Position numbers and translations under genes: made by a program
In this document: positions 1 to 5,759 of the stretch, piece after piece
Position numbering within the stretch: the stretch's first letter is position 1
Layout: each line of letters starts with the position of its first letter
DNA from: an uncultured Bacteroidia bacterium
GTDB taxonomy: Bacteria > Bacteroidota > Bacteroidia > Bacteroidales > UBA932
Direction: 5' to 3'
DNA: 5,914 nucleotides
Assembly: GCA_902795785.1 (NCBI GenBank)
Contig: CADBMK010000054.1
Span: forward strand, 1-5,914
Notes under the pieces: model-generated
The model's input: the letters and a program-made list of their open reading frames with translations, nothing else
The model's database searches: none
Told to the model about the DNA's origin: nothing

Positions 1-201
1 AGATACTTCTCAAGCAAGGGCATTCTGGACAAGGTCTATTCCATTGAAAAGGAATCCGGCCTGAACGGCTACATCCTGCTGATCCACTTCGGAACCGACG
101 ATGCGAGGAAAGATAAACTCTACAACCACCTTCCTTCACTGATAAGGACACTGAAGAAAAAAGGATACTCATTTGTGAGCATCCCAGAAGCAGTTGAATA
201 G
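1..201 (+). CDS. C-terminal end of a polysaccharide deacetylase-like protein (partial, 5' end outside the window)
   Basis: The frame is open from the first base to a TAG stop at 199-201 and gives the last 66 residues of a protein. The segment has the pattern seen at the end of NodB-type (carbohydrate esterase 4) deacetylases of Bacteroidota: a hydrophobic strand followed by His (GYILLIHFGTD, about residues 23-33 of the fragment), then a basic Asp-Ala-Arg-Lys-Asp run, a helix with LPSLIRTLKKKGY, and a final FVSIPEAVE strand. Such enzymes remove N- or O-acetyl groups from polysaccharides, often outside the cytoplasm. The catalytic Asp and metal-binding His residues would lie upstream and cannot be checked. 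In this phylum the domain is often fused behind a glycoside hydrolase, so the full protein may be larger. The gene converges on ptb, with 16 bp between the two stop codons. The family call rests on the short C-terminal pattern only. Confidence 0.6.
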   Translation, partial: RYFSSKGILDKVYSIEKESGLNGYILLIHFGTDDARKDKLYNHLPSLIRTLKKKGYSFVSIPEAVE

Positions 202-206
202 TTTTT

Positions 207-223
207 AAATAGATTGTCTATTT
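207..223. repeat. short AT-rich inverted repeat between convergent genes
   Basis: AAATAGA (207-213) and TCTATTT (217-223) form a 7-bp inverted repeat with a 3-base loop, sitting between the deacetylase stop and the ptb stop and covering the ptb TAG. It contains one G-C pair per arm and is not followed by a clear T-run on either strand, so it is at best a weak terminator. No other transcription stop is visible for the two convergent genes. Confidence 0.3.
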
Positions 224-1129
224 CACGAACATCACCGCCTCGGCGATGGAGTTCAGTTTAGTTTCCATATCATCGGCGCGGCTTGCAAGTACACACGGGA
301 CCGTGGTGCCGACAAGCATGCCTGCAAGCTTGACTCCCCTGCAAAGCTTGGAGTTTGTTTTCCAGAAGACATTTGACGATTCAAGATTCGGGAACACAAG
401 CACGTCGGCATCGCCCGCAACGCTTCCCCTGACATTCTTGATTCTGGCGGAATTGGAATCGATGGCCACATCCAGGGCCAGCGGGCCGTCGGCGATACAG
501 TCTATCTTCTCCTCGCCGCGCTCCACCCATTTGGTCAGCATTGCCGCATCCTCCGTGGCCGGCTGGGAACGGAGAACCTGCTCCGTGGCCGAAATAAAGG
601 CCACCTTTGGGGATTCCAGGCCGAAGGCGTGAGCCACCTTTACCAACTGACGGGTAATCTCCTTCTTCTTCTCATAATCCGGCAGAGGTATTACGGCGTT
701 GTCTCCCATAAACAGGAGCTTGTGATAATTCGGGGATTCCATAACCCCCACATGGAGCAGGAGTCCTCCCTTGGGGAGAAGGCCGCTCTCCTTGTTGAGG
801 ATAGCCCTCAGGAACTTCTCGGAAGAGCAGAGTCCCTTCATCAGGAAGTCACCCTTGCCTTCACGTATAAGATTGACGGAAAGATCTATAGCCGCAAATT
901 CATCCGGCTCGTTCACAATCTTGAGGCAGGACGCATCAACGTCATTGCCTTTACAGATTTCCCTTATCCTGTTTTCATCACCAACAAGGATAGCATCTAT
1001 GAAACCGAGTTTCTGTGCCGCCGCCGCGGCAAGCACGGTATGCTCATCCATGGCCCACATGGCCACCATCCTTCTCCTCACGGCATGCTGCCTGAGGTAA
1101 GAATACATATCCCCGAAGGTCTTGATCAT
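218..1129 (-). CDS. ptb: phosphate butyryltransferase / phosphate acetyltransferase family protein
   Basis: The 303-residue product matches the usual length of phosphate butyryltransferases (about 300). These cytoplasmic enzymes exchange CoA and phosphate on a short acyl group (acyl-CoA + Pi to acyl-phosphate + CoA). Family features seen in order: GDFLMKGLCSSEKFLRAIL (93-111), GLLPKGGLLLHVGV (116-129), GDNAVIPLPDYEKKKEI (142-158), PKVAFISATEQVLRSQPATEDAAML (174-198), DGPLALDVAI (214-223), VAGDADVLVFPNLESSNVFWK (237-257) and a C-terminal SRADD. The ATG at 1127-1129 is chosen because the frame upstream of it (to 1261) is an out-of-frame reading of the lepA 3' end and is unlike the family. One base separates this start from the lepA stop, and no clear Shine-Dalgarno is seen, so translation is probably coupled to lepA. 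The usual partner, butyrate kinase (buk), is not downstream. Acyl specificity (butyryl, acetyl or other) cannot be read from the sequence. Confidence 0.8.
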   Translation of the reverse strand: MIKTFGDMYSYLRQHAVRRRMVAMWAMDEHTVLAAAAAQKLGFIDAILVGDENRIREICKGNDVDASCLKIVNEPDEFAAIDLSVNLIREGKGDFLMKGLCSSEKFLRAILNKESGLLPKGGLLLHVGVMESPNYHKLLFMGDNAVIPLPDYEKKKEITRQLVKVAHAFGLESPKVAFISATEQVLRSQPATEDAAMLTKWVERGEEKIDCIADGPLALDVAIDSNSARIKNVRGSVAGDADVLVFPNLESSNVFWKTNSKLCRGVKLAGMLVGTTVPCVLASRADDMETKLNSIAEAVMFVK

Positions 1130-1130
1130 A

Positions 1131-2921
1131 TCAGGAATCAAGTTTAAGGACAGCCATGAACGCACTCTGAGGCACGGTGACCGTACCAATCTGACGCATT
1201 CTCTTCTTTCCTTCCTTCTGTTTTTCCAGGAGTTTTCTCTTTCGGGTGACGTCACCGCCATAGCACTTGGCAGTCACATCCTTGCGGACCTGACGTACGG
1301 TCTCACGTGCGATAATCTTGGCGCCGATGGCCGCCTGGATAGCGATATCGAACTGCTGACGCGGGATGAGGTCCTTGAGTTTCAGACATATCTTGCGTCC
1401 GAAATCGTAGGCGTGATCCTCATGGATCAGCGAAGAAAGGGCGTCGGCGGCATCGCCATTGAGAAGGATGTCCAGCTTCACAAGACGGGCCGGACGGAAT
1501 TCCGTCACGTGATAGTCGAATGAAGCGTATCCCTTGGAAACGCTCTTGAGTTTGTCGTAGAAGTCGAAGACGATCTCGGACAGAGGCATATCGTACGTAA
1601 GTTCAAACCTGTCCGCAGTGATATAGTGCTCGCCCATAAGGGTGCCGCGCTTGTCCAGACAGAGTTTCATTATGGCTCCGTAAAAGTCCGTCTTGGTAAT
1701 GATCTGGGCCCTGATATAAGGCTCCTCGATATGGTCGATGAGGGTTGGGGCAGGAAGACCGGAAGGATTGTGAACGTCTATACACTCGCCCTGGGTGGTA
1801 TAAACCTTGTACGATACGTTAGGGACCGTTGTGATGACGTCCATATTAAACTCCCTGAAGAGTCGCTCCTGAACGATTTCAAGATGCAGGAGTCCGAGGA
1901 AACCGCAGCGGAAACCGAAGCCCAGCGCAAGGGAAGACTCCGGTTCATAGGTAAACGATGCATCGTTGAGCTGGAATTTCTCAAGGGTGGCGCGGAGTTC
2001 CTCGTACTTTGAAGCCTCAACCGGGTACATTCCGGCAAAAACCATAGGCTTCACCTCCTCGAAACCGGCAATCGCCTCCCGACAAGGATTCTCTACATGG
2101 GTGATGGTATCGCCGACCTTGACCTCAACTGCGCTCTTGATGCCGGAGATAATGTATCCCACATCTCCGCAGCCGAGTTCGGCCTGAGGAGAGAGATGGA
2201 GTTTGAGGGCGCCGATTTCGTCGGCCTCATATTCCATTCCGGTATTAAAGAACTTCACCTTCTCGCCCTGGCGGAGGGTTCCGTTCTTAATCTTGAAATA
2301 TGCGATGATTCCTCTGAAAGGATTGAATACAGAGTCGAAGATGAGGGCCTGGAGAGGGGCCTCAGGGTCTCCCGACGGAGCCGGAATCTTCTCCACGATG
2401 GCATCCAGAAGCGGTGCCACTCCGAGTCCGGTCCTGGCGGAAACCTTATATACATCCTCAGGATCACAGCCGATCATATCGCAGATCTGGTCGGTAACCA
2501 CTTCAACCTGGGCTGAGTCCATATCGATCTTATTCAGAACAGGGATTATCTCCAGGTTATGCTCCACGGCAAGGTAGAGATTGGAGATGGTCTGGGCCTG
2601 AACACCCTGGGACGCGTCCACCACGAGGAGGGCGCCCTCACAGGAAGCGATTGAACGGGACACCTCGTAGGAGAAATCCACGTGGCCCGGAGTATCGATA
2701 AGGTTGAGACGGTACTTCTCTCCCTTATAGACATAATCCATCTGGATGGCGTGACTCTTGATTGTGATGCCCTTCTCTTTCTCGAGATCCATATCGTCGA
2801 GGACCTGGTTCTCCATTTCCCTGGCGGTTACGCTCTGGGTAAGTTCAAGGAGGCGGTCGGCAAGAGTACTCTTACCGTGGTCAATATGGGCAATGATGCA
2901 GAAGTTACGTATATGTTTCAT
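1131..2921 (-). CDS. lepA: elongation factor 4 (LepA), ribosome-associated translational GTPase
   Basis: LepA acts on the ribosome and is described as a back-translocase or as a factor for ribosome assembly and initiation, depending on the study. The 596-residue product is full length. GTPase motifs are all present: P-loop AHIDHGKST (11-19), switch I EKEKGITIKSHAI (47-59), DTPGHVDF (76-83) with the catalytic-type His80, NKID (130-133) and SAR (161-163). The LepA-specific C-terminal domain ends with CYGGDVTRKRKLLEKQKEGKK and a VPQSAFMAVLKLD-type tail, which separates it from EF-G and TypA. The ATG at 2921 starts MKHIRNFCIIAHIDHGKS, the family's normal N-terminus. A TTG four codons upstream (2933) is rejected because it lies inside the TATCTTTG promoter box. 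The gene leads a two-gene unit with ptb, which begins one base after its stop. No damage or unusual residues were noticed. Confidence 0.97.
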   Translation of the reverse strand: MKHIRNFCIIAHIDHGKSTLADRLLELTQSVTAREMENQVLDDMDLEKEKGITIKSHAIQMDYVYKGEKYRLNLIDTPGHVDFSYEVSRSIASCEGALLVVDASQGVQAQTISNLYLAVEHNLEIIPVLNKIDMDSAQVEVVTDQICDMIGCDPEDVYKVSARTGLGVAPLLDAIVEKIPAPSGDPEAPLQALIFDSVFNPFRGIIAYFKIKNGTLRQGEKVKFFNTGMEYEADEIGALKLHLSPQAELGCGDVGYIISGIKSAVEVKVGDTITHVENPCREAIAGFEEVKPMVFAGMYPVEASKYEELRATLEKFQLNDASFTYEPESSLALGFGFRCGFLGLLHLEIVQERLFREFNMDVITTVPNVSYKVYTTQGECIDVHNPSGLPAPTLIDHIEEPYIRAQIITKTDFYGAIMKLCLDKRGTLMGEHYITADRFELTYDMPLSEIVFDFYDKLKSVSKGYASFDYHVTEFRPARLVKLDILLNGDAADALSSLIHEDHAYDFGRKICLKLKDLIPRQQFDIAIQAAIGAKIIARETVRQVRKDVTAKCYGGDVTRKRKLLEKQKEGKKRMRQIGTVTVPQSAFMAVLKLDS

Positions 2922-2930
2922 ATTCGACAG

Positions 2931-2938
2931 CAAAGATA
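2931..2938 (-). promoter_or_regulatory. Bacteroidota-type -7 box for lepA
   Basis: On the minus strand the bases read TATCTTTG, a perfect match to the TAnnTTTG -7 box used by the Bacteroidota primary sigma factor. Only 9 bases separate it from the lepA ATG at 2921, so the transcript would have a leader of just a few bases. No good TTTG -33 box is seen at the usual 19-21 base spacing. Confidence 0.6.
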
Positions 2939-2947
2939 AGAAAATTG

Positions 2948-2976
2948 AATCCCGTTTTTATTACTTTTGTCTAAAA
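2948..2976 (+). promoter_or_regulatory. candidate ECF-type promoter before the sigma factor gene
   Basis: AATCC (2948-2952) and GTCTAA (2969-2974) are 16 bases apart, resembling the AAC-type -35 and GTCTAA-type -10 of many ECF sigma promoters. The block TTGTCTAAAA (2967-2976) recurs before the next gene of the cassette at 3545-3554. The pattern overlaps the TACTTTTG -7 box, so both readings compete for the same bases. Use by the encoded sigma factor is inferred only. Confidence 0.3.
2962..2969 (+). promoter_or_regulatory. Bacteroidota-type -7 box for the ECF sigma gene
   Basis: TACTTTTG matches TAnnTTTG exactly and ends 10 bases before the ATG at 2980. It is back to back with the lepA box at 2931-2938, 23 bases away, so the two polymerase footprints must overlap. 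A convincing -33 TTTG was not found. Confidence 0.55.
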
Positions 2977-2979
2977 GCT

Positions 2980-3528
2980 ATGACTGATAAGGAAATAGTA
3001 GAAGAGTACAACAACGGAAGCCGGGAAAAAGCTTTCAATGAGCTGGTAAAAACCTATAGCGAGAGGGTTTACTGGCTCATCCGCCGTTTTGTGCTCAGTC
3101 ACGAGGATGCCGACGACCTTGTGCAGGAAGTCTTCCTGAAGGTCTGGAAGTATCTCCCTGGATTCCGCGGAGAGTCAGGTCTCTTCACATGGATCTACAA
3201 GATCGCCACCAACGAGGCCCTCAATTTTCTCCACAGGCAGAAGATACGCTCCGCCCTCCAGTTCGAAAGCCTCTCTTCAGAACTTGAGCGCAGGATTGAC
3301 GACGATCCGTACTTCAACGGAAACAACGCCGTAATAATGCTTCACAAAGCGATAGCCACCCTGCCGGAAAAGCAAAAGACCGTCTTCCTGATGAGATACT
3401 ACGAAGAACTCCCCTACGAAGAGATCTCGGCAATCACAGGAACGTCCGTAGGAGCCCTTAAAGCCTCATATCACATAGCTTACGAAAAAATCAGGGAACA
3501 TCTCGAAAAAAATAAAGACTGGGATTAA
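2980..3528 (+). CDS. ECF-type RNA polymerase sigma factor (sigma-70 family)
   Basis: This 182-residue protein has the two-domain layout of an extracytoplasmic-function sigma factor. Region 2 spans about 15-88, with the core-polymerase-binding DADDLVQEVFLKVWKYL segment (43-59) and the -10-recognition helix FTWIYKIATNEALNFLHRQK (69-88). After an acidic linker, region 4 spans about 120-175, with LPEKQKTVFLMRYYEELPYEEISAITGTS and an SVGALKASYHIAYEKIREHL recognition helix. Length is typical (about 160-200). The ATG at 2980 is chosen because it follows a TAnnTTTG box and gives the normal ECF N-terminus. The same frame stays open to 2758, but that part runs through lepA in antisense. It is the first gene of a cassette with a membrane protein and a Spy-like protein, suggesting an envelope-signal response. 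The target regulon is unknown apart from possible autoregulation through the TTGTCTAAAA repeat. Confidence 0.95.
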   Translation: MTDKEIVEEYNNGSREKAFNELVKTYSERVYWLIRRFVLSHEDADDLVQEVFLKVWKYLPGFRGESGLFTWIYKIATNEALNFLHRQKIRSALQFESLSSELERRIDDDPYFNGNNAVIMLHKAIATLPEKQKTVFLMRYYEELPYEEISAITGTSVGALKASYHIAYEKIREHLEKNKDWD

Positions 3529-3554
3529 ACCTTTTCATTTAGAATTGTCTAAAA
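3527..3554 (+). promoter_or_regulatory. candidate internal ECF-type promoter before the probable anti-sigma gene
   Basis: AAACC (3527-3531, overlapping the sigma gene stop) and GTCTAA (3547-3552) are 15 bases apart, and the 10-base block TTGTCTAAAA (3545-3554) is identical to the one at 2967-2976. It lies 6 bases before the ATG at 3561. This could be a second sigma-dependent start that raises anti-sigma output. The evidence is one short repeat and ECF-like spacing. Confidence 0.3.
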
Positions 3555-3560
3555 TTTACT

Positions 3561-3950
3561 ATGGGTAAAAAAGACCTACATAAAAATGCCGGGTTTACAG
3601 TTCCGGAAGGTTATTTCGAGAGCCTTGAAAACAGGCTTTCGGAGATTCCTTCCCGCGAGAAGACCAGGGTCCTGCCTCTGAGAACGAAACTTGTTCCATA
3701 CGTTTCGCTCGCAGCAGGCTTCGCCATCCTGCTTACCGTCGGCAACTTTGTGTTGAGAAAAACCACCACGCAGGATTATTCACTTAGCGACTTAGACAAC
3801 GAGCAGATAATCTACGCCAGCAGCGTATCCATGGGCATGAGCCTCGAGGACATTATGGATTACGAGGAAGAATCTGCCGACGAGGAAGACATCATAAACT
3901 ATCTGATTGAGTCAGGCACATCCCTCAACCAGATTGCTAGTTTAGAATAA
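3561..3950 (+). CDS. single-pass membrane protein, probable anti-sigma factor of the ECF cassette
   Basis: The 129-residue protein belongs to no family I can name with confidence. Residues 1-44 are basic and carry GFTVPEGYFESLENRL (11-26), a pattern I recognise from small Bacteroidota proteins encoded beside ECF sigma genes. One hydrophobic helix follows (about 45-65, PYVSLAAGFAILLTVGNFVL), then a 60-residue acidic tail with SLEDIMDYEEESADEEDIINYL. The positive-inside rule puts the N-terminus in the cytoplasm, where it could hold the sigma factor, and the acidic tail in the periplasm. There is no HxxxCxxC zinc motif and no cysteine, so it is not a ZAS-type anti-sigma factor. It starts 32 bases after the sigma gene stop and ends 15 bases before the Spy-like gene. 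The anti-sigma role is inferred from position and topology. A membrane accessory protein without sigma binding is the alternative. Confidence 0.85.
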   Translation: MGKKDLHKNAGFTVPEGYFESLENRLSEIPSREKTRVLPLRTKLVPYVSLAAGFAILLTVGNFVLRKTTTQDYSLSDLDNEQIIYASSVSMGMSLEDIMDYEEESADEEDIINYLIESGTSLNQIASLE

Positions 3951-3965
3951 TAATACGTACAGAAT

Positions 3966-4406
3966 ATGAAAAAGATCATTTTAGCAGCAATCGCTGCGCT
4001 TGTTTTTTTCAATGCTTCCGCCCAAGGTGACAAGGCTGGATGGAGAGAAAAAATCATGGCTGAAAAAGTGGCGTTCATATCAACCGAACTGGAGCTGACC
4101 CCTGAGGAAGCTCAGGTATTCTGGCCGGTTTACAACAAAGCTGAAGCAGAACGCAACAACCTTTTCAAGGCAAGCCGTGCAGCATACAAGAACCTTAAGG
4201 AAGCCATAGAGCAGGGAGCCCCTGAAGAAAGGATTAAGGCTCTGACAAAAGGATTCATGGAGATTCAAAAGAAGGGTCCTGCCATAGACAGCAAGTACTT
4301 CGAAGAGTATTCAAAAATCCTTTCTCCTGAGAAAATGGCAAAACTCATTCTCAGTGAAGAGAAATTCCGCCGGACTCAGATTCACAAGCTGGGCGGCAAC
4401 AAATAG
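3966..4406 (+). CDS. exported Spy/CpxP-like helical protein (possible periplasmic sensor or chaperone)
   Basis: The 146-residue product begins with a clear type I signal peptide (KK, hydrophobic 4-15, cleavage probably after NASA at 19, leaving Q20). The mature part looks all-helical and charged. It carries two LTxxQ-like turns, LELTPEEAQVFWPVY (42-56) and ILSPEKMAKLIL (118-129), the spacing and style of Spy/CpxP/Metal_resist proteins, with the FWPVYN variant common in Bacteroidota. E. coli Spy is a periplasmic chaperone, CpxP and CnrX modulate envelope signalling, and ZraP binds zinc. There is no cysteine and a single His (140), so metal sensing of the CnrX kind is not supported. It closes the ECF cassette, and its last 25 bp overlap the convergent trmN6 gene. 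A terminator begins 12 bases after its stop. Role as sensor or as regulated effector is inferred. Confidence 0.88.
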   Translation: MKKIILAAIAALVFFNASAQGDKAGWREKIMAEKVAFISTELELTPEEAQVFWPVYNKAEAERNNLFKASRAAYKNLKEAIEQGAPEERIKALTKGFMEIQKKGPAIDSKYFEEYSKILSPEKMAKLILSEEKFRRTQIHKLGGNK

Positions 4407-5101
4407 AAATCTTGAACAAGGGAGATGTACTCAGGAGTATATCTCCCTTCTTTTATCATTGTCAGAAGTTCCTCGCTGATTTCCTGAGGACGGACCCGGG
4501 TGAACTCCAGGATAATTCTCTTTGGAACCTTCCTTTCCGTGGTGCGGATTCTGAGAACGCGGGAAAGGCAAAGGTCCACGCCTGCGGCAAAGCGCCTTGC
4601 CGCCATTTCCTGATCAGAAGGAAGAATCACCGCAACCCTTCCATCTGCGCTCAGACATCTCGACGCGCACAGAAAAACCTCCCTATAGGACATAGACCCC
4701 TCACCGACACCGGTATGGCGGGAAAAATTGCGTCTTTGTCCGGAAGCCTGGAGGCTGTCATCGAAATAAGGAGGATTGGAAACTATCAGATCGTACTCCC
4801 CTGCCACATCCGTTACAGAAAGCCGCTCCGCCTTCAGCCTTTCCGCCCAGGGAGATACCGAAAAATTCAGTTCCGCTTCCTCTACGGACGGCCCATCCAC
4901 ATCAATTCCCGTCACAAGGGCGCCGGCAGAGCGCTGGGCAAGAATCAGGGCGATGGTACCCGTACCGGTGCCGCAATCCAGGATAGACTTTTCATTCCCG
5001 TCAAGAGTCACCGCCACACCGAGAAGGACGCCATCGGTATTGACCTTCATGGCTGATTTCTCGTTGCGGACATCAAACTGTTTGAAATGGAATACTGACA
5101 T
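4382..5101 (-). CDS. trmN6: tRNA1(Val) (adenine(37)-N6)-methyltransferase-like protein (TrmN6/YfiC family)
   Basis: The 239-residue product follows E. coli YfiC/TrmN6 along its length. It shows the N-terminal FKQFDVRNEKSAMKVNTDGVLLG block (6-28), the SAM-binding motif DCGTGTG (42-48), acidic GIDVD (65-69), SPWAERL (83-89), the N6-adenine catalytic NPPY (109-112) and a C-terminal YTPEYISLVQDFYL. The E. coli enzyme methylates N6 of A37 in tRNA-Val1 in the cytoplasm using SAM. The same substrate here is inferred from family. The ATG at 5099-5101 directly abuts the lolD stop (TAGATG), so translation is probably coupled. The 3' end overlaps the Spy-like gene by 25 bp tail to tail and also contains, in antisense, the terminator of that gene. 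The C-terminal YTPEYISL and DFYL residues are conserved in the family, so the overlap is not an artefact of an extended frame. Confidence 0.88.
   Translation of the reverse strand: MSVFHFKQFDVRNEKSAMKVNTDGVLLGVAVTLDGNEKSILDCGTGTGTIALILAQRSAGALVTGIDVDGPSVEEAELNFSVSPWAERLKAERLSVTDVAGEYDLIVSNPPYFDDSLQASGQRRNFSRHTGVGEGSMSYREVFLCASRCLSADGRVAVILPSDQEMAARRFAAGVDLCLSRVLRIRTTERKVPKRIILEFTRVRPQEISEELLTMIKEGRYTPEYISLVQDFYLLPPSL
4418..4454 (+). terminator. intrinsic terminator of the ECF cassette, inside trmN6
   Basis: AAGGGAGATGTACT (4418-4431) pairs with AGTATATCTCCCTT (4436-4449) around a 4-base CAGG loop. This is a 14-bp stem with a single G-T pair, followed by CTTTT at 4450-4454. It begins 12 bases after the stop of the Spy-like gene. 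On the minus strand the stem is not followed by a T-run, so it should act mainly on plus-strand transcripts. The same bases encode the GRYTPEYISL part of TrmN6. Confidence 0.8.
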
Positions 5102-5752
5102 CTATTCAAAAAGACCGTCTTTCATAAACAGGGTCCTGTCACACATACGCGCCAGTTCCGGGTCATGGGTCACGATAACTATAGTCTGCCCCGTCCTGTC
5201 CCTGAGATCGAAGAAAAGTTGATGAAGTCCAGCCTTGGTGACGCTGTCCAGGTTGCCAGACGGCTCGTCTGCAAAGAGGACCGCCGGCTTGTTGATAAGC
5301 GCCCTGGCGATTGCCACCCTCTGCTGCTCTCCTCCGGAGAGTTCGGAAGGTTTATGGTCAAATCTCTCGGCAAGTCCAAGTTCAACAAGGAGTCTTTCCG
5401 CCTCCGGTTTGACATCCTTTTCGCGCTTCCCTGCAATAAAAGCAGGAATCATCACATTTTCCAAGGCAGTAAACTCAGGAAGAAGATGATGGGCCTGAAA
5501 AACGAATCCAAGCTTGAGATTGCGGAATTCGGAGAGCTTGGAACTGCTCATTCCCAACACATCACGGCCATCGATTTCAAGACTTCCGGCATCCGGATGT
5601 GAAAGAGTGCCAAGCACTTGCAGCAAGGTGGACTTGCCTGCACCTGAGGCTCCCATAATGGAGACAACCTCTCCCTTTTCCACATACATATCTATACCAC
5701 GGAGAACCTTAAGGTCTCCGAAACTCTTTTCTATGCCTTTAGCCTTTATCAT
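5102..5752 (-). CDS. lolD: ABC transporter ATP-binding protein, LolD-like (lipoprotein release)
   Basis: The 216-residue protein is a complete stand-alone ABC ATPase. It shows Walker A GASGAGKST (34-42), Q-loop FVFQAHHLLPEFTALENV (83-100), signature LSGGEQQRVAIARAL (138-152), Walker B VLFADEPSGNLD (158-169) and the switch His196 in VTHD. The FQAHHLLPEFTALENV segment, the DEPSGNLD form and the short length are typical of LolD, which drives release of lipoproteins from the inner membrane to LolA with the LolC/LolE permeases. MacB- and FtsE-type ATPases share much of this pattern, so the substrate is inferred. No permease gene is in the window. The ATG at 5750-5752 lies 7 bases after a TAAATTTG promoter box and gives the normal MIKAKGIEKSFG start. 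Its TAG stop directly abuts the trmN6 ATG, making a two-gene unit. Confidence 0.88.
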   Translation of the reverse strand: MIKAKGIEKSFGDLKVLRGIDMYVEKGEVVSIMGASGAGKSTLLQVLGTLSHPDAGSLEIDGRDVLGMSSSKLSEFRNLKLGFVFQAHHLLPEFTALENVMIPAFIAGKREKDVKPEAERLLVELGLAERFDHKPSELSGGEQQRVAIARALINKPAVLFADEPSGNLDSVTKAGLHQLFFDLRDRTGQTIVIVTHDPELARMCDRTLFMKDGLFE

Positions 5753-5759
5753 AATGACA

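Noticed and set aside
213..220. Third copy of ATTGTCTA, similar to the repeat in the sigma cassette
   Set aside because: It covers the ptb stop codon, lacks the following AAA and an upstream AAnCC word, and does not precede a gene.
207..223. Inverted repeat as a bidirectional terminator for the deacetylase and ptb genes
   Set aside because: The stem is short and nearly all A-T, with no T-run after it on either strand; kept only as a repeat.
1130..1261. In-frame N-terminal extension of the ptb-like protein by 44 residues
   Set aside because: It lies inside the lepA 3' end in another frame, is Arg-rich and unlike the family, and the internal ATG at 1129 gives the normal length and start.
1626..2577. 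Several open frames of 120-140 codons on the strand opposite lepA
   Set aside because: They are antisense to a well-conserved gene, have no recognisable domains, and no start signals or promoter boxes were seen.
2922..2933. TTG start for LepA four codons upstream of the ATG
   Set aside because: The TTG is part of the TATCTTTG promoter box, and the family normally starts at the MKxIRNF methionine.
2758..2979. Longer start for the ECF sigma factor, overlapping lepA in antisense
   Set aside because: The extra residues do not resemble sigma region 2, and the ATG at 2980 follows a promoter box and gives a typical ECF length.
4412..5056. 214-codon open frame opposite trmN6
   Set aside because: Antisense shadow of a clear methyltransferase gene; the composition is rich in Arg, Gly and His with no domain pattern, and it begins within the terminator of the upstream gene.
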